From assembly GCA_947490615.1 (NCBI GenBank), contig CANLHK010000007.1, forward strand, positions 62,001 through 126,000: DNA of 64,000 nucleotides. The letters run 5' to 3'. Positions 52,509 through 61,007 of the stretch are shown here, piece after piece. The position numbers and the translations under genes are program-made. Position 1 is the first letter of the stretch; each line of letters opens with the position of its first letter. The notes under the pieces were generated by a model. That model saw nothing but the letters and a program-made list of their open reading frames with translations. It ran no database searches and was not told the DNA's origin. This DNA is from Planctomycetaceae bacterium (GTDB taxonomy: Bacteria > Planctomycetota > Phycisphaerae > Phycisphaerales > SM1A02).

Positions 52509-53159
52509 ATGGATCCCATGCGCGCGCCTGTGAACGACGACTGCTCTGATCTTGCGGCGCTTGACGCTGGCGATCGGGAAGCGGGAAGACGACTCTACGA
52601 CCGCCACGCTGCCGTGCTCTTTGCGCTTTGTCGCCAGGAGACGGGAGCGCGCACGGTGCAGGACGCTGAAGACGCTGTGCAGGAAACCTTCCTGCGCGCG
52701 TTTCGGATGCGCGATCGTCTGACCGACTGCACCGGTTTCCGGCCGTGGCTCTACGCGATCGCTCGGCTCGTCTGCAAGGAACGCAAGAACACGCGCGCGA
52801 AGGAGCGCCGTGACCTTGGCTATGGACTCGACGCGTCGCGTCGCAGCTCCAAGACAGGTGCCTCCGAAGGAAGAAAGCCCATGCCTCCACACACCATGCA
52901 GGGACTCTTTGAACGCCAGGTGGACACCGCGCCATCCGCGCCCCTTGAGCATCAAGAGACCCTCGGCCGCCTCGGCGCGGCCATCGACACCCTTCCAGCA
53001 GATGTGCGCCTCGCGTTGCACCTCTTCTACATCGAACCCGATCCCGTCGAAGCGGCGAAGCGCGCGCTGGGAATCTCCCGCGCGCAGTTCTACCGCCTCG
53101 TCACCCAAGCCCGCCAATCTATTGCCGCGCAACTCACGCGCGAGGATCTCGAGTCATGA
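52509..53159 (+). CDS. ECF sigma factor paired with a VIT-vWA membrane protein
   Basis: A 216-residue ECF sigma factor. Region 2: LAALDAGDREAGRRLYDRHA, QDAEDAVQETFLRAFRMRDR, then FRPWLYAIARLVCKERKN. Between regions 2 and 4 is a longer basic linker than usual (about 95-135, including RRDLGYGLDASRRSSK). Region 4: LPADVRLALHLFYIEPDPVE and ALGISRAQFYRLVTQARQS. Its stop overlaps the next gene's start (ATGA at 53156-53159), the typical arrangement of an ECF factor with its anti-sigma factor. The divergent promoter region (52369-52508) is shared with the other ECF gene. Confidence 0.88.
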   Translation: MDPMRAPVNDDCSDLAALDAGDREAGRRLYDRHAAVLFALCRQETGARTVQDAEDAVQETFLRAFRMRDRLTDCTGFRPWLYAIARLVCKERKNTRAKERRDLGYGLDASRRSSKTGASEGRKPMPPHTMQGLFERQVDTAPSAPLEHQETLGRLGAAIDTLPADVRLALHLFYIEPDPVEAAKRALGISRAQFYRLVTQARQSIAAQLTREDLES

Positions 53160-56100
53160 CCAACGCAAGTAATCAACCTCGGCGCGACGACGATGAGTCC
53201 GCTGTTCCAACGCCTGTTCGTGGCGATCGTCTTGATGCGCTGCTTTCCGAGTGGCACGACACCAATAAGCAGCGCGCGCGGGCGATGCGCGACAGCACCA
53301 TGGCTCAGGTGGGCACATCGAAACCCGAGCGCAGCGTCTTGGCGCGCATCGGATTCGTCCGCATGCTCTCCGCTGCAGCCGTGCTGGCCTTCAGCGTGGT
53401 GCTCGTGCTGCTGTTCTTCCAGAACACTGAGAAGTCGGCGTTCGCGGAAGGCGGTCTCGTGCAAGTGGCCGACGGCGGCGCGCTCGACGCGATCGACGGC
53501 GATGGCAACACGCTCGGTCCTTGTCCTCTGCAACACACCGATGTGAAGGTCGAGATCAGCGGTCTCTTCGCACGCACCGTCGTGGAGCAGACCTACGCGA
53601 ATCCCTATCCACGCACGATCGAAGCGGTCTACACCTTTCCGCTGTCGCACCACGCGGCGGTCGATCGCATGACGATGATCGTCCGCGGTCCAGGCGGCGA
53701 GAAGACCATCGAAGGCGAAGTGAAGGAACGCTCGGTGGCGCGCGCGATCTATGAGGACGCGCGTGAGTCGGGCTATGTCGCGAGCTTGCTCGAGCAAGAG
53801 CGACCGAACATCTTCACGCAGTCGGTCGCCAACATTGAACCTGGCGCCACGGTGAAGGTGCGCATCGCCACCATCGAGTTGGCGCGACGCGTCAACGGTG
53901 TCGCTGAGTATGTCTTTCCGATGGTGGTTGGTCCGCGCTACATCCCGGGTCGTACGGCGTCCACGCCATCACTGCCCGAAGGTTGGGAAGTGCGCGAGGG
54001 CGTCGTCCTTCGCGCGCCAGCAGGTATCGAGATCGCCGCAGAAACACCTGCTTTTGCGGCGGGTCGCCTTTCGCAACTGCTCGAGCAAGCCATCCCGGTG
54101 CGCGCGCCCAAGCATGAAGCGATCGACGAACTCCTGCAACTCGGTGAGAGCGTGCAATTCAGCGCGAAGTACGGCAACGGAAGCGCCGAGCGCGGTGTGT
54201 ACTTCCCCATGCGTGGGCTTGGCGAACTGAACGGGCGGTTCTTCTTCGCCCCACTTGGCCGCGATCAAGGAACGGGTTTCGCGGGCGACACCAACCAGGT
54301 GCCTGATGCTTCGCGCATCACCCCGATGCCCGTGAAGCCCAGCGATCGTGCTGGTCATGACATCAGTGTGTCGGTCACGCTCGACTCGGGCGGCCCAGCG
54401 ATTCGTGATGTCGAGAGCGAGCTCCACGCCGTGCGCGTGCTGCCGGGCTCGGACTCAACACGAACCATCACGCTCGAAGATCGCAGCACGATTCCCAACC
54501 GCGACTTCATTCTGCGTTGGAAGGTTGCCGACTCTGCGATTGAGCCAGCATTCTTTACGCATGTGAGTGACAGCGCCGACGCGTCGGTGGCGGGCGGCTA
54601 CTTCGCGCTCATGCTCGATCCGCCTGCACGAGTGGCGCCTTCGGAAGTTCGTCCACGCGAACTCATCTTCGTGCTCGATGTCTCGGGTTCGATGAACGGC
54701 TTCCCCATCGAGAAGTCGAAGGAGTTGGCGCGCAAGGCGATCGCCGCGATGCGCTCGAACGACACCTTCAACTTCATCACCTTTGCGGGCGCGACGAGCG
54801 TGCTCTGGCCAGAACCACAAGTCGCCAATGAAGCGAATCGCAAGCGCGCCGAAGAATTCGTGAACGGTGCCTACAGCTCGGGCGGCACCGAAATGATGAC
54901 TGCGATCAACACCGCGCTGTTGCAGGAGGGTCGCAGTGGTTTGGCACCAGCGAAACTTCTCGATCTTCCTGCGGACGGTCGCAGTGTTCGATTGGCTGTG
55001 GCCCACGATGCGATCGAGCGCACCGCGACGGGCACACTGCTCAACGCTGGACAAGGTCGCACGATCGGCGTCGAGATCACCGTCGCGATTCCCGCGAACC
55101 CCAAGAAGCTCGCGCTCATCGTCGATGGAACCTGGGAAACCCGCGACGGCAATCGGATCTTCGTCACCAAGAGCGCACGGTTCGAAGACGCCGACGCACG
55201 AACGCGTCTCGTCTTCTTCCTCACCGATGGCTATGTCGGCAACGACCAAGGCATCATCGCGGCGGTGCGGGACAACGCCCGTGCATCGCGCGTGTTCAGC
55301 TTCGGCATCGGCAACAGCGTGAACCGTTTCCTTCTTGAGGAAATGGCGCGCGCTGGACGCGGTACCTGTGAGATCGTCACGCTCGCGGAAGAAGCCGATG
55401 GCGTCATTGAGCGACTCACGCGCCGCATCGAGTCGCCAGTCCTCACCGACATCGAGTTGGAGATCCCTGAGAACCTTGCGATGCACCATGTGTTGCCCGC
55501 GGGCGATCAACTACCCGACCTCTACGATCAGGAGCCGATCGTGCTCTTGGGTCGCTTTGATCGTGCAGCGCGTGGCGCAATCACTGTGCGGGGACGCACG
55601 GGTGCTGGTCCATGGGAGCGCACGATCTCGGTCGACCTTCCAGCTGTGGAGGTCAAGCACGATGTCGTGCGCACACTGTGGGCGCGCGGCGAAGTTGACG
55701 CGTTGTTGATGCCCAAGCTTGCGGCGGTCGAGAGCCAGTCGCTCGACGCGCCGACGAAGCGCGCGGTCATTCGTCTTGGTGAGTCGTACTCCATCGCGAC
55801 GCCGTACACGAGTTTCGTGGCCGTTGAGAAGAGCCGCGTGGTCGTCGGTGGAAAGCCGATGCTCGTCGCGGTTCCTGTCGAACTCCCTGAAGGAACCAAC
55901 TGGGCGAGTTTCTTTGGTGAGGCAGCGCGCCCGACGGACGCGTTCGCGGCCGAGGGTCGAGGCGCGGCGCACGACAGTTTGTCGCGGCTTGCCGACGCAG
56001 CTGCGTTGCGCGGACTTCTTGATTCGGCGCGCGATGAAGGCGAGCTCGAAGGGTCGGCGCGGGGCGAGTCCCTCTACTTTGGCTTGGAATCGGCGTCGAA

Positions 56101-57058
56101 GAAGGCGATTTCTCCCAACGCTCCGCCTCCAACTTCTGCCACAGCCTCGGCGGGCGTGAGCGGTTCGGTCAGCGCACCACCACCTTCCGCTGCGCCTTCG
56201 ACGGCGCCAGTCTCTGCACCTTCCTCTCTCAACCTACCAACACTCTCTGCGGGAACGAACCCAGCTCCGACTCCGATCAATCCTCCAGGCGCAGTGCTTG
56301 GTGGTCGTCAGGCGTTTGGCAAGGCGAAGCAGGAGTTGAGCAAAGATGGCGCGAATCGAACCGAAGAGCGCAAGCCTTCAAGCGGTGTGGCGCTTGGCGA
56401 TAAAACGCGAACACGATTCGCCGGCGATACCGCCAATCGCCGCGACAGCGCCGTTGACCGTGGCGCTTCCTTCGATTTCAAACGCAACGCTGGTGGCGTC
56501 GGAGGTTCGGGCGGATTCGGCGGTTCAGGCGGTGGTGGTGGCGCGGGCGGTGGCGCCAGTGCGCCCAGTGGCGGATTCGTCGGTGGCGGGACGCTCGCCT
56601 CAAGACCCATGACCACCGTTCTCGCGGATGGCCTCGATGTGTTGTCGCAGTCCGAAACGGCGGTGGGAGCTCCCGACAGCGATGCACCGAATGGTGCTGT
56701 AGCGAAGCCGCTTCTGACGCTCGCGCAGCGTGATCGTCTTGCTCGCGTGCTTGATCGAGGTCTGGTGTTGCTGGCCATCGCGCAACTCCTTGAACCCACC
56801 GAGCCCACGCAGGCACTGGCCACCGAACTCGGCTTGCGTGTCGAGAACGGACTGATCGCGCTGCGCATGAAGGTCGCCACCGACGCGGCGGGCGCCATCG
56901 ATCCCGCGTTGCTTGAGGCCTTCAAGGCGCTCGGTCTCACCATCACCGGTGAAGACCTCAAGCGCGGACTGGTGATCGCGCGGGTTCCTGTGGCAAGTCT
57001 GATGAAGTTGGCCTTGCTTGAGCAAGTCAAGCGCGTGGAGCCCATGGCGCCACGCTGA
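53156..57058 (+). CDS. Single-pass VIT-vWA protein, candidate membrane anti-sigma receptor
   Basis: A 1300-residue protein. Residues 1-65 are hydrophilic and presumably cytoplasmic (RLDALLSEWHDTNKQRARAM), then one membrane helix (MLSAAAVLAFSVVLVLLFF). A VIT domain follows at about 100-250 (VEISGLFARTVVEQTYANPY, IEAVYTFPLSHHAAVDRMTM, EVKERSVARAIYEDARESGY). A vWA domain starts at ELIFVLDVSGSMNGFPIEKS with intact DxSxS, but is interrupted at about 590-682 by a beta-rich insert before TRLVFFLTDGYVGNDQG. After about 950 come Pro/Ser-rich and Gly-rich stretches (GGFGGSGGGGGAGGGAS). The last 110 residues are an alpha/beta domain (LEAFKALGLTITGEDLKRGL, VIARVPVASLMKLALLEQVK) like subtilase propeptides. 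Overlap with the sigma gene suggests it restrains that factor. Confidence 0.92.
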   Translation: MTNASNQPRRDDDESAVPTPVRGDRLDALLSEWHDTNKQRARAMRDSTMAQVGTSKPERSVLARIGFVRMLSAAAVLAFSVVLVLLFFQNTEKSAFAEGGLVQVADGGALDAIDGDGNTLGPCPLQHTDVKVEISGLFARTVVEQTYANPYPRTIEAVYTFPLSHHAAVDRMTMIVRGPGGEKTIEGEVKERSVARAIYEDARESGYVASLLEQERPNIFTQSVANIEPGATVKVRIATIELARRVNGVAEYVFPMVVGPRYIPGRTASTPSLPEGWEVREGVVLRAPAGIEIAAETPAFAAGRLSQLLEQAIPVRAPKHEAIDELLQLGESVQFSAKYGNGSAERGVYFPMRGLGELNGRFFFAPLGRDQGTGFAGDTNQVPDASRITPMPVKPSDRAGHDISVSVTLDSGGPAIRDVESELHAVRVLPGSDSTRTITLEDRSTIPNRDFILRWKVADSAIEPAFFTHVSDSADASVAGGYFALMLDPPARVAPSEVRPRELIFVLDVSGSMNGFPIEKSKELARKAIAAMRSNDTFNFITFAGATSVLWPEPQVANEANRKRAEEFVNGAYSSGGTEMMTAINTALLQEGRSGLAPAKLLDLPADGRSVRLAVAHDAIERTATGTLLNAGQGRTIGVEITVAIPANPKKLALIVDGTWETRDGNRIFVTKSARFEDADARTRLVFFLTDGYVGNDQGIIAAVRDNARASRVFSFGIGNSVNRFLLEEMARAGRGTCEIVTLAEEADGVIERLTRRIESPVLTDIELEIPENLAMHHVLPAGDQLPDLYDQEPIVLLGRFDRAARGAITVRGRTGAGPWERTISVDLPAVEVKHDVVRTLWARGEVDALLMPKLAAVESQSLDAPTKRAVIRLGESYSIATPYTSFVAVEKSRVVVGGKPMLVAVPVELPEGTNWASFFGEAARPTDAFAAEGRGAAHDSLSRLADAAALRGLLDSARDEGELEGSARGESLYFGLESASKKAISPNAPPPTSATASAGVSGSVSAPPPSAAPSTAPVSAPSSLNLPTLSAGTNPAPTPINPPGAVLGGRQAFGKAKQELSKDGANRTEERKPSSGVALGDKTRTRFAGDTANRRDSAVDRGASFDFKRNAGGVGGSGGFGGSGGGGGAGGGASAPSGGFVGGGTLASRPMTTVLADGLDVLSQSETAVGAPDSDAPNGAVAKPLLTLAQRDRLARVLDRGLVLLAIAQLLEPTEPTQALATELGLRVENGLIALRMKVATDAAGAIDPALLEAFKALGLTITGEDLKRGLVIARVPVASLMKLALLEQVKRVEPMAPR

Positions 57059-57089
57059 GTGAACAAGCCGTCGGTAACACCCCGAACGC

Positions 57090-57131
57090 CACGATCGGAC
57101 GACGCCCACGCGCCGTCCGATCGTGCTTTTT
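57090..57131 (+). terminator. Rho-independent terminator after the VIT-vWA gene
   Basis: CACGATCGGACG (57090-57101) pairs perfectly with CGTCCGATCGTG (57114-57125), a 12-bp stem with a 12-base loop, followed by CTTTTT. It lies 32 bases after the stop codon at 57058 and should end the sigma/VIT-vWA transcript. Confidence 0.92.
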
Positions 57132-57176
57132 GGCCAAAACCATCGGCGGGCGTGCCGAATTGCCGATGAGTGCAGC

Positions 57177-57506
57177 ATGTCGGCGTTCGGTCCAGTTCCG
57201 ATTCCTTCGACACCCAACGCGGTGCAGGCGTCGTTCATCGCGCAGCACGCCGCGGGCGCGCGGCCGCGCGAGAAGAACAAACCACAAGAGGCAGATTCCA
57301 CGCGCGGCGTGTGGCAAGGCTTCGTGCGTGATGTGGTGAAGATCTCCGATCCGCAACAGGCGCAGGCGGTTGATTCCAAGCCCGACGCGGTGGAGGAGTG
57401 GAAGCACCATCGCGGCGGTCGGCAGCATCACGATCCGCGCTTCGCCGCGAGCGAACCGCGTCGCACCGATGGTCCCGACGAGCACACGCTCGACATCAAG
57501 GCGTGA
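57177..57506 (+). CDS. Small hydrophilic protein, conserved-looking in planctomycetes
   Basis: A 109-residue protein with no signal peptide or membrane helix. ATG 57177 starts MSAFGPVPIPSTPNAVQASF, and the end reads DGPDEHTLDIKA. I recall short planctomycete proteins with the same kind of start (S-x-F-G-P-x-P) and a final LDI/VKx motif, but know no function. The middle is charged and His/Arg-rich (WKHHRGGRQHHDPRF). It stands downstream of a strong terminator, so it needs its own promoter, which I cannot identify. Convergent with metF (18-base gap). Confidence 0.65.
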   Translation: MSAFGPVPIPSTPNAVQASFIAQHAAGARPREKNKPQEADSTRGVWQGFVRDVVKISDPQQAQAVDSKPDAVEEWKHHRGGRQHHDPRFAASEPRRTDGPDEHTLDIKA

Positions 57507-57524
57507 TCGGTCGCATCGGCACGA

Positions 57525-58418
57525 TCAACTGCGTACACCGAGAGTCTGGTAGATGCGCTTGGTCGCGTCACTCTTGTTCAGCGTGTAGAAGTGGATGCCC
57601 GCGACATCGCTGTCCAGGAGATCACGGCACTGCTCGGTCGCCCAGTGAATGCCCGCGTGCTGAATCGCTTCGGCGTTGCCGCGACAGCGGGCGATTGCTT
57701 TGAGGAGCGCCGCGGGAAAGCGCGTGCCTGCAGCGAGATCAGCCATGCGCTGCAATCCTGTGGCGCTGGTGACTGGCATGATTCCCGCGAGGATCGGAAC
57801 GCGCACACCCGCGAGTTCGCAGCGCGCGCGCCAATCATGGAACGCAGGGTTGTCGAAGAAGAGCTGCGTGACGATGTAGTCCGCGCCCGCGTCGACTTTC
57901 GCTTTGAGGTGTTCGAGTTGCGTCAGTGTGTTGGGTGTTTCAGGATGACCTTCAGGGAAGCCTGCGACACCGATCCCAAAGCCTCGTCCCGCGTTGACGC
58001 CAAGGCGCTCGCCCTCCTTCTTGATGAACGCGACCAGATCACCTGCGCGTGTGAAGTCCCCGAGCGCGAGAATGCGCGCGCTTGCGGGCGGATCGCCGCG
58101 CAACGCCAGGACATTGCTCACGCCGTTGGACGCGTAGAGCTCGAGGATCGATCGCACTTCCTCTTTGGTGTGTCCAAAGCAAGTCAGATGGGGCACTGGT
58201 TCAAGTTGGGTTTCACGGCGCAGGCGCACGACGAGCGCATGGGTGTTGTCGCGCGTCGAGCCGCCCGCTCCATAGGTCACCGAGACGAAACTCGGCTTGA
58301 GCGTCGCAAAGTCAGCGATCGATCGATACAACGACTCCCAGCCAGCATCGGTCTTGGGCGGGAAGAACTCGAAGCTCAGCGTCGTGGTGTCGCGTGAAAG
58401 GATGTCCCCGATGTGCAT
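57525..58418 (-). CDS. metF: 5,10-methylenetetrahydrofolate reductase
   Basis: FAD-dependent TIM-barrel enzyme that makes 5-methyl-tetrahydrofolate for methionine synthesis. The 297-residue protein has the usual length and motifs: LSFEFFPPKTDAGWESLY near residue 14, FVSVTYGAGGSTRDNTH near 44, HLTCFGHTKEEV near 77, VLALRGDPP near 103, and GVAGFPEGHPE near 149 followed by DAGADYIVTQLFFDNPAFHD and IMPVTSATGLQRM. The C-terminus (HFYTLNKSDATKRIYQTLG) is typical. It diverges from rex, with the metF start inside the upstream region of rex. Confidence 0.96.
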   Translation of the reverse strand: MHIGDILSRDTTTLSFEFFPPKTDAGWESLYRSIADFATLKPSFVSVTYGAGGSTRDNTHALVVRLRRETQLEPVPHLTCFGHTKEEVRSILELYASNGVSNVLALRGDPPASARILALGDFTRAGDLVAFIKKEGERLGVNAGRGFGIGVAGFPEGHPETPNTLTQLEHLKAKVDAGADYIVTQLFFDNPAFHDWRARCELAGVRVPILAGIMPVTSATGLQRMADLAAGTRFPAALLKAIARCRGNAEAIQHAGIHWATEQCRDLLDSDVAGIHFYTLNKSDATKRIYQTLGVRS

Positions 58419-58487
58419 GGACGAGAAGCGTACCGACGCACGCTTGATTCGTGCCGCCCTCGAAGCGCTGTCGTACGATGCGCCTTC

Positions 58488-59189
58488 GTGCCCGAGCGGA
58501 AGTCAAACTCCAAGTCCATTCCGCGACCCGCGGCGCGTCGGCTCAGTCTGTATCTGCGCGAACTTGCCAGTCGCCTTGAGCAGGGTGAGACCACGGTGAG
58601 CTCCAAGGGCCTTGGTCGCACACTGGGCTTGACTGATGCGCAGGTTCGCAAGGATCTCGCGTTGTTTGGACAGTTCGGACATCCTGGCCGCGGCTATGCG
58701 ACGAGTGACCTCATCGACTCACTTCGAAAGATCATGGGTCGCGATCGTGCGTGGCGCGTGTGCGTGGTGGGCGCAGGCAACATCGGGCGCGCCTTGGTCT
58801 CGTACGACCGCTTTCGTCGCGAGGGATTTGAGATCGCTGCAGTCTTTGACGGCGCGGCGGCGCTCGCGGGAAGCGACATCGGCGGCATTCGCATTCGCCC
58901 CATGACGGATCTCGCCAAGGTTGTTACCGCCGAAAAGATTGCCCTCGGGATCATTGCCGTTCCTCGTGAGTCCGCGCAACAGGTGGCCGACGCGTTGGTC
59001 GCCGCGGGGGTCCGCGGGATCCTGAACTTCGCGCCTCGTCGGATCGAGGTCCGCGAGGGCATTGGCATCGTGAGCGTGGATTTCACTGTCGCGCTCGAGC
59101 AGTTGGCGTTTCAGATCGCCTTTGGACGCGATGATGGCGACGCGGCCTCAGGCCATTCCCCTGACGCCGAAGCGCCGACACAGGTATGA
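58488..59189 (+). CDS. rex: Redox-sensing transcriptional repressor Rex
   Basis: Dimeric repressor that senses the NADH/NAD+ ratio and controls fermentation and respiration genes. GTG 58488 gives 233 residues and begins just before the family's N-terminal winged helix (IPRPAARRLSLYLRELASRL); ATG 58413 is in frame but would add 25 residues overlapping metF. The DNA-binding helix is SSKGLGRTLGLTDAQVRKDL, followed by ALFGQFGHPGRGY. The Rossmann motif is VVGAGNIGRAL (GxGxxG at 95-100), then IIAVPRESAQQVADALVAAG, GILNFAPRRIEV and SVDFTVALEQLAF. A short acidic tail follows. No Rex operator was identified upstream. Confidence 0.94.
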   Translation: MPERKSNSKSIPRPAARRLSLYLRELASRLEQGETTVSSKGLGRTLGLTDAQVRKDLALFGQFGHPGRGYATSDLIDSLRKIMGRDRAWRVCVVGAGNIGRALVSYDRFRREGFEIAAVFDGAAALAGSDIGGIRIRPMTDLAKVVTAEKIALGIIAVPRESAQQVADALVAAGVRGILNFAPRRIEVREGIGIVSVDFTVALEQLAFQIAFGRDDGDAASGHSPDAEAPTQV

Positions 59190-59207
59190 ATCGATCAGGA
59201 TGACACC

Positions 59208-59843
59208 ATGACCAGTCGCTCGTTCACATGCATGACCTTTGCCGCCGCGCTGGCGCTGGCGTTCACGACGGGTTGCCAGCCGCGCCTCCTTGTTCCCAAC
59301 AGCGCCGATGGATTGCGCGCAGAACTCGTTGAACGCACCCGCGAGCGGGATGAGTTTCGCGCGCGGGTGGCCGAGCTTGAAACCAAGAACGCCGAGCTCG
59401 CTCTTGCCCGCGATGTGAAGCTCGACCCCGAGGCGGCCGAGGCGATGCCCGCCCTCGCCGGGGTCGCGCTCTCAAGCCTTTCAACAGGGCGCCTCGTCGA
59501 TGCCAACCATGCCACGCTGGCGCTGGTCCTTGAGCCGCGCGACGGGCTGGGTCGGTTTCTCCAGTTCACGGGCACGCTGCGCGCGAGTGTCGCTGTCCTC
59601 ATTCCTGGCCGCGATCCGCTGCCTGCGGGTTCGAGCACCGTGACCCCGAAGGCGTTGCGCGACGCCTATCGCTCAGGACTCCTTGGAACCCACTACACCC
59701 TTGAGATTCCGCTGACTTGGGAGGGCGCCGAGGTGGCGCGCGCCGTGAGTATCTCAGTCGAGTTCACCGACGCGCTCACGGGAAAGAGTTACCCCTGCCA
59801 AGGGACGGTCCCGATCATCGCGGTCGCGCCTGCCGCGCGGTAG
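59208..59843 (+). CDS. Putative exported lipoprotein
   Basis: A 211-residue protein, start ATG 59208 with AGGATGAC just upstream. The N-terminus is a signal segment ending in a possible but weak lipobox (LALAFTTGC, Cys23). A coiled-coil stretch follows (LRAELVERTRERDEFRARVA, ELETKNAELALARD), then a beta-rich domain (LSSLSTGRLVDANHATLALV, FLQFTGTLRASVAVLIPG, HYTLEIPLTWEGAEVARAVS). I know no function for it. It lies 18 bases downstream of rex and 15 upstream of another putative lipoprotein gene, and may share their transcript. Confidence 0.75.
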   Translation: MTSRSFTCMTFAAALALAFTTGCQPRLLVPNSADGLRAELVERTRERDEFRARVAELETKNAELALARDVKLDPEAAEAMPALAGVALSSLSTGRLVDANHATLALVLEPRDGLGRFLQFTGTLRASVAVLIPGRDPLPAGSSTVTPKALRDAYRSGLLGTHYTLEIPLTWEGAEVARAVSISVEFTDALTGKSYPCQGTVPIIAVAPAAR

Positions 59844-59858
59844 GATCGGCTTCTCTTC

Positions 59859-60128
59859 ATGGCGTTGATGCTCCACCAGCTTCCGAAGTCTCTCATCCCT
59901 CCTCGCGCGTTGGCGCGTGGTTGGGTGACGGCACTCGCGGCAACACTCGTCGCCGCATCGGCACTCAGCATGGGATGCCAAAGGGTGCTGTTTCCCGAGA
60001 ATTTGCCGCGGAATCAGTTCGAGACCCATGATCGAATGCGTCAGCGCTATGTGCCGCTTGAGGAGCCTGATGTGTTTGGCAATCCGCAGCCAGCGCTGCG
60101 CGCGCGACTCACGCAGCCCAGCAGCTGA
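59859..60128 (+). CDS. Small putative lipoprotein
   Basis: An 89-residue protein. A hydrophobic segment (WVTALAATLVAASALSMGC) ends in Cys40, a possible lipidation site, although the n-region is unusually long and the lipobox imperfect; a shorter start is possible. The mature part of about 50 residues is hydrophilic (FPENLPRNQFETHDRMRQRY, VPLEEPDVFGNPQPALRAR). The RNQFETHDRMR segment resembles short planctomycete lipoproteins I have seen without known role. It follows the larger putative lipoprotein by 15 bases. Confidence 0.65.
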   Translation: MALMLHQLPKSLIPPRALARGWVTALAATLVAASALSMGCQRVLFPENLPRNQFETHDRMRQRYVPLEEPDVFGNPQPALRARLTQPSS

Positions 60129-60264
60129 GCGTCGTTCGCTCGACGAATCGCGGGTTCTCGACCGCGCCTTCACAACCGTCGTCATCGACTCGACACGCTC
60201 GACCATCCGCCTCACGGCACACGGTTGGTGAGCTCGTTGCATTTCCTGCAGTCCAACGGGTGCG

Positions 60265-60975
60265 GTGGCCGAAATCCGATACCGTCCGCAATCCGAAGAG
60301 GATCAGCCATTGGCACGGAAGCCAGCAACGAAATCAAGCACCAGCAGCAGCCGTTCGCGCCAGCTGCACCCGCAACGCACGGGCATCGTGTGGAGCGTCT
60401 TCATTGGCGCCATGACCCTCGCGGGCGCTGCGCTCTTAGCCAGTGATGGCTTCAAGGCTCTCCCTGCGACGAGTCTCGCGGAAACCAGCAGTCCCATGCC
60501 GAGTGTCGAGGTCTCGCCCAATCGTTGGCAGGCGATCGTCATTCACCATTCAGGCTCGCACACGGGAAGCGCCGAGGTCATCGCCCGTCAACAGGCGCGG
60601 GACTGGGGATTGCCAACGCTCGGCTACCACATCGTGATCGGCAACGGCAACGGCCAGCACGACGGCGAGGCGATCTACGGTCCCCGTTGGTACGCGCAAG
60701 AAGGCGGCGCTCATGTGGCTGACCGCGGCCAAGGCGCGGCGCCCGATGCGGCGTGGATGAACCAGAATTCCATCGGCATCTGCCTGATCGGCAACGGCGA
60801 GCGACGGGAGTTCACCGAGGCGCAATTGCACTCGCTGACCCGCATCGTGCGCGACCTGCAGAAGCGCTGCGGCATTCCATCGAGCCAGGTCTTCATGCAC
60901 TCGGATCTCGTGCCTGTCGCGAGTCCAGGCGCGAAGTTCCCGCACCAGCTCTTCGCGCTTGAATTGGCCAACTGA
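60265..60975 (+). CDS. N-acetylmuramoyl-L-alanine amidase (amidase_2/PGRP-like), membrane anchored
   Basis: A 236-residue protein from GTG 60265. A Ser/Arg-rich cytoplasmic N-terminus precedes one membrane helix (IVWSVFIGAMTLAGAALLAS). The catalytic domain starts at about 86: WQAIVIHHSGSHTGSAEVIA with zinc ligand His94, LGYHIVIGNGNGQHDGEAIY, VADRGQGAAPDAAWMNQNS, GICLIGNGERREFTEAQLHS and FMHSDLVPVASPGAKFP with the second His. It should cleave the amide bond between muramic acid and the peptide stem, or bind muropeptides. Planctomycetes do make peptidoglycan. The Cys/Asp third ligand position is likely the Asp of HSDLVP or nearby, which I cannot fix. Confidence 0.9.
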   Translation: MAEIRYRPQSEEDQPLARKPATKSSTSSSRSRQLHPQRTGIVWSVFIGAMTLAGAALLASDGFKALPATSLAETSSPMPSVEVSPNRWQAIVIHHSGSHTGSAEVIARQQARDWGLPTLGYHIVIGNGNGQHDGEAIYGPRWYAQEGGAHVADRGQGAAPDAAWMNQNSIGICLIGNGERREFTEAQLHSLTRIVRDLQKRCGIPSSQVFMHSDLVPVASPGAKFPHQLFALELAN

Positions 60976-61007
60976 CCGCGCCACAGCATGTGGCTTCAAC
61001 CACAGCA

